A stretch of 64,000 nt of DNA from Solirubrum sp044628455. Lineage in GTDB: Bacteria > Bacteroidota > Bacteroidia > Cytophagales > Hymenobacteraceae. The position numbers and the translations under genes are program-made. This document shows, piece after piece, positions 58,632 through 64,000 of this stretch. Where the stretch lies: assembly GCF_044628455.1 (NCBI RefSeq), contig NZ_JBIYZW010000001.1:186001-250000 (forward strand). Reading direction: 5' to 3'. Every line of letters begins with the position of its first letter. The first letter of the stretch is position 1. Below the pieces are notes generated by a model, which was not told the DNA's origin, searched no databases, and saw only the letters and a list, made by a program, of their open reading frames with translations.

Positions 58632-61313
58632 ATGAAGCAACCCCTCTACTTTCTTTTCCGCGTGCGCCCGGCCTCGTTTAAGCTGGCCCTGCTCATGCTG
58701 CTGCTGCCGCTGCTGAGCCAGGCGGCAACCGAGCCGACTACCAACCCCACCGTTACCGTTGCGCCTACCCGGGGCTTGACGGCAGGCACGGCTGCCCTGG
58801 TGCTGACCCTGACGGGGGGCAACGGCAGCAACAACCTGGTAGTAATCCGGCCCACGGCCAATGCCGCCGCCACGCCGCAGGATGGTACTGCCTATACCGG
58901 CAACCTGGCCTACGGCAACGGTACGGCCATCGGCACCAACAACTTTGTGGTGTCGACCGCGGCGGCTACCACCACGTCCCTCACGGTGACGGGGCTGGCC
59001 GGCGGCACCAGCTACACGGTATCGGTGTACGCCTTCAACCAGGATGCCGTAGCGCCCACCACCAACTACCGCACTGCCACCCCCGGTACGGCCGTCATCA
59101 CGGCGCCCACCACGTATTTCTGGCGGGGGGCCACCGGCGCCGCCTGGAAGCAGGCCACCTCGTGGACGCCCAACCGCAACACCCCGGATGCTACCGACAT
59201 CATCGTATTCGATGGCACCACCTTCACCTCGACCGAAGCGGTGCCGATGGTGGTGGATTACAACCCCGGCAACGGCTCCAACCACGACGAGACGATGGCG
59301 CAACTTTTCGTTGTCAACAACGCCATCGTAACGATGACGGCTGCCGGCACGGGCAACCAGTACAGCTCCATCATTATTGACGGCGGCTACAGCGGCGACG
59401 ACTTCGTGGTGGCCAGTGGCTCGGCGCTGACGTTCTCGTCGACCTCGGCTACCGCCAACCGCTACATGCTGGCCAACATTACCAGCGGCGAAGTGGCGGC
59501 CATTCGCGGCAAGATGACCATGACCTCGGGCAACAGCGGGGCCTTGCCCCACCGCATCCAGGGGGCCGATGCCAACTCTGTCCGCTTCATCGGGACCACA
59601 GCTACCTTTACCACCACGGCGCTGATTTCGGGCAACCCGTTCGGGGAACTCACCAGCACGACCTTCGTTCCCGGCGTGGGCTCGGTGGTGTTCAACTCGG
59701 GCGCTACCTACCTGCACCAGGGTGGGGCCGACCCGTTTGGGCCCGGCTCGCCCATCACGCAGTTCCTGTCGGGTAGCTTCTACATATACTCGGGCGGCAC
59801 GTTTTCGCCCAACGGGCAGCGCTACGGCAACCTGGAGTTTCGGGCGGCGGCTACCGTGGCCGGTACCGGCAATCTGGTGGTGCAAAACAACCTGACTGTG
59901 ACCACCGGCGTGGTGGCCCTGAACCTGAACGGCACCGGCGTCGAGCCGGGCGTGCTAGTGGCCGGCGACCTGGCCGTGGCCACCGGCGCCACGCTGAGCC
60001 GGACGCCCACGGCCACCTCGTACCTGCTCTTCAACGGCAGCGCGGCGCAAGCCGTGAGCGGCGCGGGTACCATCACCCTGGGCAGCCTCGTCAACCTGGG
60101 CATCAAGAACACTTCCAGCGCCGGCGTTACGCTGCAGCGGCCCCTGACCACCGCGGGCAGCCTCGCGTTGCTGGCCGGCCGGCTCAACACCAGCGCCACC
60201 AACATCCTGAGCATGCCCGCTACCGCCCAAGTAACGGCGCCGGGCGGCCTCACCAGCGTCACGGCCAACACCAGCTTCGTAAACGGCCCCATGACGCGCA
60301 CCCTGGGCACGGCGGGCCTCACTACGGCCAACGAAACCACCGGCACCGGCCTGTTTTTCCCCATCGGCCTGGGCACGCAGTACCGCCCGGTAGCCCTCAC
60401 GCTCAACCAGAGCGCGGCCGTGGCCACCGCCTACACGGCCCAGGTAGTTAACGGTTCGCCCGCCCCGCTCACCTTCACCGGCAGCCTGCAGCGCGTGTCG
60501 CGCATTCGCCACTACGCCCTGAGCACCAACGCCGCTACTACGTTCTCGGCCGGCCAGATCAAGCTGTTCTACGGCATCGACGACCAGGTTGACGCGCCCA
60601 GCAAGCTGCGCATTGCCCGCAGCAACGGCACGGCCTGGGCCGACCTGGGCAGCAGCGCCCCCGCCGTGGCCGATGGCACCACCTTCCTGGTGGGCAACAT
60701 CGCCTCTTCCAACGCCTTTACCGGCCTGGGCAACTTTGTGCTGGCCAGTACCGTGGCCGCCAACGCCCCCGGCAACAACCCCCTGCCCGTGGAACTGACG
60801 GCCCTGAGCGCCGAGCGCGAGGGCAGCGGCGTGCAGGTGCGCTGGGCCACGGCTTCGGAACAGAACAACGACCGGTTTGAGGTACTGCGCAGCGCCGACG
60901 GCAAAACCTTCCAACTGGTGGGCACCGTGCAGGGCAGCGGCACCAGCGCCCAGCCGCGCAGCTACGCCTTCTTCGACGCGGCCCCGCTGCCCGGCTTGAG
61001 CTACTACCGCCTGCGCCAGCTCGACTTCGACGGCACCGCCACGCTCTCGCCGGTGGTAACGGTAACCACCGACAGCCCCGCGGCCGCTGAGCTGCAGGTG
61101 TACCCCAACCCCGCCGCCGACCACCTCACCCTGCGCGTAGCCACGGGCGAGGTCGTGAGCTACCGCGTCATCACCCTCATGGGCCAGCCCGTGCTCAGCG
61201 GCCGCTACCCTGCCGCCCGCCTCGAGGTGCAGGCGCTGCGCCCCGGCACCTACCTGCTCGAGCTGCGCACCACCGGGGGGCGCCGCCTCACCACCCGCTT
61301 CGTGAAGCAGTAG
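58632..61313 (+). CDS. T9SS-secreted beta-helix-like protein, 893 residues
   Basis: The order of parts is the same as in the upstream 849-residue protein: signal peptide, FN3-like domain (NPTVTVAPTRGLTAGTAALV, TVTGLAGGTSYTVSVYAFNQD), YFWRGATGAAWKQATSWTPN, a long repetitive beta-rich stretch, FFPIGLGTQYRPVALTL, then ELTALSAEREGSGVQVRWATA and a sorting domain (LQVYPNPAADHLTLRV to RRLTTRFVKQ). Its C-terminal cassette is more divergent than the pair upstream. Likely exported by T9SS and surface-attached. The last gene of the array; its terminator also serves the convergent gene at 61391. Confidence 0.88.
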   Translation: MKQPLYFLFRVRPASFKLALLMLLLPLLSQAATEPTTNPTVTVAPTRGLTAGTAALVLTLTGGNGSNNLVVIRPTANAAATPQDGTAYTGNLAYGNGTAIGTNNFVVSTAAATTTSLTVTGLAGGTSYTVSVYAFNQDAVAPTTNYRTATPGTAVITAPTTYFWRGATGAAWKQATSWTPNRNTPDATDIIVFDGTTFTSTEAVPMVVDYNPGNGSNHDETMAQLFVVNNAIVTMTAAGTGNQYSSIIIDGGYSGDDFVVASGSALTFSSTSATANRYMLANITSGEVAAIRGKMTMTSGNSGALPHRIQGADANSVRFIGTTATFTTTALISGNPFGELTSTTFVPGVGSVVFNSGATYLHQGGADPFGPGSPITQFLSGSFYIYSGGTFSPNGQRYGNLEFRAAATVAGTGNLVVQNNLTVTTGVVALNLNGTGVEPGVLVAGDLAVATGATLSRTPTATSYLLFNGSAAQAVSGAGTITLGSLVNLGIKNTSSAGVTLQRPLTTAGSLALLAGRLNTSATNILSMPATAQVTAPGGLTSVTANTSFVNGPMTRTLGTAGLTTANETTGTGLFFPIGLGTQYRPVALTLNQSAAVATAYTAQVVNGSPAPLTFTGSLQRVSRIRHYALSTNAATTFSAGQIKLFYGIDDQVDAPSKLRIARSNGTAWADLGSSAPAVADGTTFLVGNIASSNAFTGLGNFVLASTVAANAPGNNPLPVELTALSAEREGSGVQVRWATASEQNNDRFEVLRSADGKTFQLVGTVQGSGTSAQPRSYAFFDAAPLPGLSYYRLRQLDFDGTATLSPVVTVTTDSPAAAELQVYPNPAADHLTLRVATGEVVSYRVITLMGQPVLSGRYPAARLEVQALRPGTYLLELRTTGGRRLTTRFVKQ

Positions 61314-61335
61314 GCTACCCGCCACCAGCCCACAA

Positions 61336-61369
61336 AAAAAGCCCCGCGGCACTGGCCACGGGGCTTTTT
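61336..61369. terminator. Bidirectional terminator at the end of the T9SS array
   Basis: AAAAAGCCCCG and CGGGGCTTTTT form an 11-bp stem with A- and T-tracts on either side, between convergent genes. Confidence 0.8.
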
Positions 61370-61390
61370 GTTTGAAGCTGGGTACCGCCG

Positions 61391-62110
61391 CTAGGGGCGG
61401 GGGCCGCCGGTTTCACCGTCGTCGCCGTTGCCAGGGGCAGCGGGGGAGGGGCCGTCGGGGCCGCCGCGCTTCACCACGCGGGCCGCCGCCTGAAACTCCT
61501 GCCACAGCGCGGGCTCGTCCTGCTCGTAGGTGCGCAGGAAGGTGCGTACCTGCTCAATGGTGCGGGCATTCTGCTTGATGAGGCGCTCCAGGGCCTGGCG
61601 GCCGGTGCTGCCGGCCACGTCGTTGAGGCGGCCTTCGTTGGCGCTGCGGCGCAGCTCGCTCAGCAGGCTTTGGGCCTGCTGGTAGTGCTCGGGGGCAAAG
61701 CGGCGCTTGGCCAGGGCCGTGCTGCGCTCGGGAGCCAGGCTCAGCAGCCGCCGCGCTTCCTCGATGAAGGTGCTTTCGTTGAGCCGGCCCAGCTGCCCGG
61801 GCCGACCGGCCAGGGCGCGCAGGCGCTGGTCGCCCGCGGCGGCGGCTTCGGCCTGCAGGGCCACCACCAGGCGGCGCAGCAGCTGGGTAAGCTGGTTGCG
61901 GGTGCCGCGCTTGCGGGGAGAGTTGCCGTCGTTGTCGGCCGTCAGCACGTCCTGGGCAATGTTCTGGGCTTCCGTGAGGGCCTGGCTTAGCTGCTGGCGC
62001 AGTGGCGCTACGTCGGTTTCGGCGTCGCCGTAGCGGCTCTTCTGCTCGGTCAGAAACGCGCTGAGGGCGTGGTCGCGGCGCAGCCGTGCTTCAATCAAGT
62101 CGTTTTTCAT
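61391..62110 (-). CDS. Helical cytoplasmic protein, unknown
   Basis: The 239-residue product is almost entirely helical with many heptad-like stretches (LRQQLSQALTEAQNIAQDVL, RRLVVALQAEAAAAGDQRLR) and a Gly/Pro/Asp-rich tail. No signal peptide or membrane segment is seen from ATG 62110 (MKNDLIEARLRRDHAL). I do not recognise the family. A TACCTTGG box about 30 nt upstream is a one-mismatch promoter candidate. Its upstream region is an unusual GC-rich tandem array. Convergent with the T9SS array. Confidence 0.6.
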   Translation of the reverse strand: MKNDLIEARLRRDHALSAFLTEQKSRYGDAETDVAPLRQQLSQALTEAQNIAQDVLTADNDGNSPRKRGTRNQLTQLLRRLVVALQAEAAAAGDQRLRALAGRPGQLGRLNESTFIEEARRLLSLAPERSTALAKRRFAPEHYQQAQSLLSELRRSANEGRLNDVAGSTGRQALERLIKQNARTIEQVRTFLRTYEQDEPALWQEFQAAARVVKRGGPDGPSPAAPGNGDDGETGGPRP

Positions 62111-62211
62111 GCGGATAAACGGGGTAGAAAGATGGAAAGCGGCCAAGGTAGCCAAATAGCGCCGCCCTGTCCACACCGTCCACGGGGAATTTGCCCCTCA
62201 GGCGCCCTGCC

Positions 62212-62527
62212 CAACGCGCCCTGCTTGCCCAACCGAGACGTAGCTGGCCGTGCGCGCCGCGTTGTCGCCCCTGTTGGCGGCTTTGCGGGCCTGGTCCACC
62301 GTTTCGCGCCCCCACCCGGGGCTTTGCAGGGGCCGAAAACCGTTTTGACAGCCGTGCGCGCGGCTTCGCGGGCCCTGCGCGGGGTGTTGTCGGCCGTGGC
62401 CACGGTTTCGCGCCCCCAACCTCGGCGCTGCACCCGCAACCGAGCCCCGCACGCCCAACCGAGCATCCCCGCCCCAACCGGCCGTCGTTCCGCTCAACTG
62501 AGCGCTGCAGCCCCAACCTGCCGGCCA
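62212..62527. repeat. GC-rich array: 104-bp tandem duplication plus 19/20-bp CAAC-phased units
   Basis: Two divergent 104-bp units (62247-62350 and 62351-62454) share GCCGTGCGCGC starts and a TTTCGCGCCCCCA block at the same offset. From 62417 on, CAAC recurs at 62417, 62437, 62456, 62475, 62495 and 62514, a 19- or 20-bp period; the words CAACCGAG and CAACTGAG recur. There is no convincing gene in this 478-bp gap (62111-62588). Confidence 0.6.
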
Positions 62528-62566
62528 CAAAAAAGCCCCTCCGGCTTGGGGGCCGAAGGGGCAAAA
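62528..62566 (-). terminator. Terminator of the iscA cluster
   Basis: GCCCCTTCGGC and GCCGGAGGGGC (minus strand) pair with one wobble, followed by TTTTTT. It lies 23 bp beyond the iscA stop. Confidence 0.75.
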
Positions 62567-62588
62567 GTCATAGCCCAGCGGGAGCAGT

Positions 62589-62915
62589 TTACACCGAGAA
62601 ACTCTCGCCGCAGCCGCAGGTGCGCGAGGCGTTGGGGTTGTTGAAGTAGAAGCCCTTGCCGTTGAGCCCGTCGGAGAAGTCGAGCTCGGTGCCGGCCAGG
62701 TACAGAAAGCTTTTCATGTCGACCACCACGCGCACGCCCTTGTCCTCGAACTCCTGGTCCATGGGGCGCACCTCGTCGTCGAAGTCGAGCTGGTAGGAGA
62801 GGCCCGAGCAGCCGCCGCCGGCCACCGAGGCCCGCAGGCGAAACGCGTCGGTGAGGGCCGCGTCGGCCTTCAGCTTCTCTACTTTTTCTTTCGCTTTGTC
62901 GGAAACGGTAATCAT
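62589..62915 (-). CDS. iscA: Iron-sulfur cluster carrier IscA/ErpA-type (HesB family)
   Basis: The 108-residue A-type carrier has the three cluster-binding cysteines, C36 (VAGGGCSGLSY) and C100-G-C102 (RTCGCGESF), plus FYFNNPNAS. It receives and passes Fe-S clusters in the cytoplasm. It is the last gene of a minus-strand iscU - unknown - iscA set, with a repeat element in each gap and a terminator after it. IscA and ErpA subtypes cannot be separated from sequence alone. Confidence 0.92.
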   Translation of the reverse strand: MITVSDKAKEKVEKLKADAALTDAFRLRASVAGGGCSGLSYQLDFDDEVRPMDQEFEDKGVRVVVDMKSFLYLAGTELDFSDGLNGKGFYFNNPNASRTCGCGESFSV

Positions 62916-62919
62916 ACTA

Positions 62920-62997
62920 GTTGCCAGTTACCTGTTGTCGGTTGCCAGTCAGCGAAGGCGCCGGAGTACCGGAAGCTTCCTACTCACAACAAACAAC
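62920..62997. repeat. Heptad-armed inverted element between iscA and the unknown gene
   Basis: The left arm is GTTGCCA, GTTACCT, GTTGTCG, GTTGCCA in 7-nt phase from 62920; the right arm is TCACAAC, AAACAAC (62984-62997), the complementary word. The arm ends at the stop codon of the upstream gene and the element ends five bases before the iscA ATG. Confidence 0.7.
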
Positions 62998-63404
62998 TAG
63001 GAAGAAGGATTCAGCACCACGCTGAAGACGGTGATGGTGTTCAGGTCGCGGCCGTAGTACAGCTTGTCGAGGGCTTCGTACACGTTGTGGGCACGGAAGT
63101 AGGAGGTTTGCAGCTCTTTGTCGCCGCGGGCCCGCCACTGCAGAGTGTAGGAGCTTTCGTTGTCGCGAAAGTTCTGCACGTAGCTCAGCATCTTGCGCAG
63201 CGCGTCGAGCTTGTCGTAGCCCACTTCGTAGCGAAACAGGAAGCTCTGGTGGTGGCGCGGATTGACGGTAATCAGATCCAGCCGCACCTGCCCGTCGAGG
63301 GGCCGGAAGTCAAACACCAGGTTGCCGGGCTGCAGGCCCAGCGTGTCCTCAATCAGCCGCTGAATGCGCGCGCTTTCAACGTGTACGTCGGCGGAAACGT
63401 CCAT
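62997..63404 (-). CDS. Conserved-looking protein between iscU and iscA, unknown
   Basis: A 135-residue soluble protein beginning MDVSADVHVESARIQRLIED, with VNPRHHQSFLFRYEVGYDKL, DALRKMLSYVQNFRDN and NVYEALDKLYYGRDL. No Cys-rich motif, signal peptide or membrane segment. I do not recognise the family. The position between iscU and iscA in one minus-strand set suggests a link to Fe-S assembly or mere co-transcription. It is framed on both sides by heptad-armed elements. Confidence 0.65.
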   Translation of the reverse strand: MDVSADVHVESARIQRLIEDTLGLQPGNLVFDFRPLDGQVRLDLITVNPRHHQSFLFRYEVGYDKLDALRKMLSYVQNFRDNESSYTLQWRARGDKELQTSYFRAHNVYEALDKLYYGRDLNTITVFSVVLNPSS

Positions 63405-63412
63405 AGGGGAGG

Positions 63413-63501
63413 TTTTAGGTGTTAGGAACTTAGGGCTCAGGTCTCGGGAGCCGCTTGCCCCTAAAACCTAAGCCCTAAGTTCCTAAGCCCTTAAAACTTA
63501 G
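63413..63501. repeat. Heptad-armed inverted element (CCTAAGN type)
   Basis: The left arm is TTTTAGG, TGTTAGG, AACTTAG, GGCTCAG (63413-63440); the right arm is CCTAAAA, CCTAAGC, CCTAAGT, TCCTAAG, CCCTTAA, AACTTAG (63460-63501). TTAGGAACTTAGGGCT pairs with its complement for about 16 bp. The arm contains the iscU stop codon. Confidence 0.75.
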
Positions 63502-63914
63502 TGGTGCGACTTGGCTACTTCCAGCTCCGGCAAGCCGTTTTTCACCCGGTAGTCGTTGATGGCTGCCTTGATGGCGTCTTCGGCCAGCACCGAGCAGTGG
63601 ATTTTCACCGGCGGCAAAGCCAGCTCTTCCACAATCTCCATGTTGTCGATGTTGAGCGCATCCTCCACCGACTTGCCCTTCAGCCACTCCGTCGCCAGCG
63701 ACGACGAGGCAATGGCCGAGCCGCAGCCGAAGGTCTTGAACTTGGCGTCGGTGATGACGTTGGTGGCTTCGTCCACCTCAATCTGCAGGCGCATTACGTC
63801 GCCGCACTCGGGTGCACCTACCAAGCCGGTACCCACGTTCTTTTTGCTTTTGTCCAGCGTGCCCACGTTGCGCGGGTTGCTGTAATGGTCGATTACCTTA
63901 TCGGAGTAAGCCAT
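63498..63914 (-). CDS. iscU: Fe-S cluster scaffold protein IscU
   Basis: The 138-residue scaffold has the three cysteines of IscU, C37 (APECGDVM), C64 (TFGCGSAIASSS) and C107 (KIHCSVLA), and the LPPVK motif (100-104) recognised by the HscA chaperone. It assembles clusters from IscS sulfur and iron. iscS would be upstream, outside this window or beyond its edge. The stop codon lies inside a heptad array and another array precedes the ATG. Confidence 0.95.
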   Translation of the reverse strand: MAYSDKVIDHYSNPRNVGTLDKSKKNVGTGLVGAPECGDVMRLQIEVDEATNVITDAKFKTFGCGSAIASSSLATEWLKGKSVEDALNIDNMEIVEELALPPVKIHCSVLAEDAIKAAINDYRVKNGLPELEVAKSHH

Positions 63915-63926
63915 GGCTTTTTTCAG

Positions 63927-64000
63927 TTGTCATTTATCATTGATCATTTATCAGGTCATTCAACAAGCTCAGCTGCGCTGATAAATGTTAAATGATAACT
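63927..64000. repeat. Heptad-armed inverted element (TTATCAT type), cut by the window edge
   Basis: The left arm is TTGTCAT, TTATCAT, TGATCAT, TTATCAG (63927-63954); the right arm is CTGATAA, ATGTTAA, ATGATAA (63978-63998). It begins 12 bases upstream of the iscU ATG. Confidence 0.7.

Noticed and set aside
62417..62527. Regular 19/20-bp units as a possible CRISPR array
   Set aside because: There is no constant repeat of 24-40 bp with variable spacers and no cas gene; only the CAAC anchor is conserved.
1..64000. tRNA, rRNA, transposase, integrase or phage genes
   Set aside because: No TpsiC-loop-like motif in a cloverleaf context, rRNA-like stretch, DDE transposase or integrase motif was found on either strand by reading.

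Overview
The window looks like a chromosomal segment of a GC-rich Bacteroidota, most likely a Hymenobacter-type member of the Cytophagales. The evidence is high GC; many promoter-like TAnnTTTG boxes of the Bacteroidetes -7 type, some only 5 to 6 nt from the start codon; several proteins ending in type IX secretion (T9SS) sorting domains; a Bacteroidetes-style curli locus; and families such as DUF4296, DUF2911 and DUF922. No rRNA, tRNA, transposase, phage gene or CRISPR array was recognised. The genus is an inference from these traits.

Layout. 1-4.3 kb: end of a MoxR/DUF58/Bat-type operon, a DUF4296 lipoprotein, CsaA, a DUF922 metalloprotease-like protein and a MATE transporter. 4.4-7.2 kb: a repeat cluster, then egtD and egtB for ergothioneine-type synthesis. 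7.7-16 kb: small hydrophilic proteins, menC, a double aspartyl protease with PDZ, a PlsC-like acyltransferase, an HSL-type esterase, a phasin-like protein and an ABC1/UbiB kinase. 16-25.9 kb: a palindromic repeat cluster, a large exported protein, a group of small membrane proteins, a phosphohexomutase, a secreted protein with a C-terminal Hint (intein/hedgehog) domain, and a LamG T9SS cargo protein. 26-36.9 kb: housekeeping genes (hppD, DUF952, DUF2911, ABC-F ATPase, erythromycin-esterase-like, murI) and a YgiB/YgiC-like pair.

37-45.5 kb is a complete curli (functional amyloid) locus: csgE-csgF-csgG, two very long curlins each behind its own promoter-proximal palindrome, a short curlin, a CsgH-like protein and a lipoprotein with a PD40-type propeller. 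CsgG carries a C-terminal extension that looks like an outer-membrane beta-barrel. 45.9-61.3 kb is an array of five large T9SS-secreted adhesin-like proteins, each with its own terminator and with strongly related C-terminal cassettes. 61.4-64 kb holds a hypothetical gene, a GC-rich tandem array and an iscU - unknown - iscA cluster.

The most unusual non-genic signal is a family of intergenic elements whose two ends are tandem arrays of 7-nt words (9-nt in one case) in inverted orientation. They fill the spacers around egtD, in the isc cluster, before the DUF952 gene and before the ABC-F gene. The word differs between elements but is shared by both arms of each, and the arrays repeatedly run into stop codons; at egtD one array is translated. 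Most calls rest on reading motifs by eye; no database search was possible.
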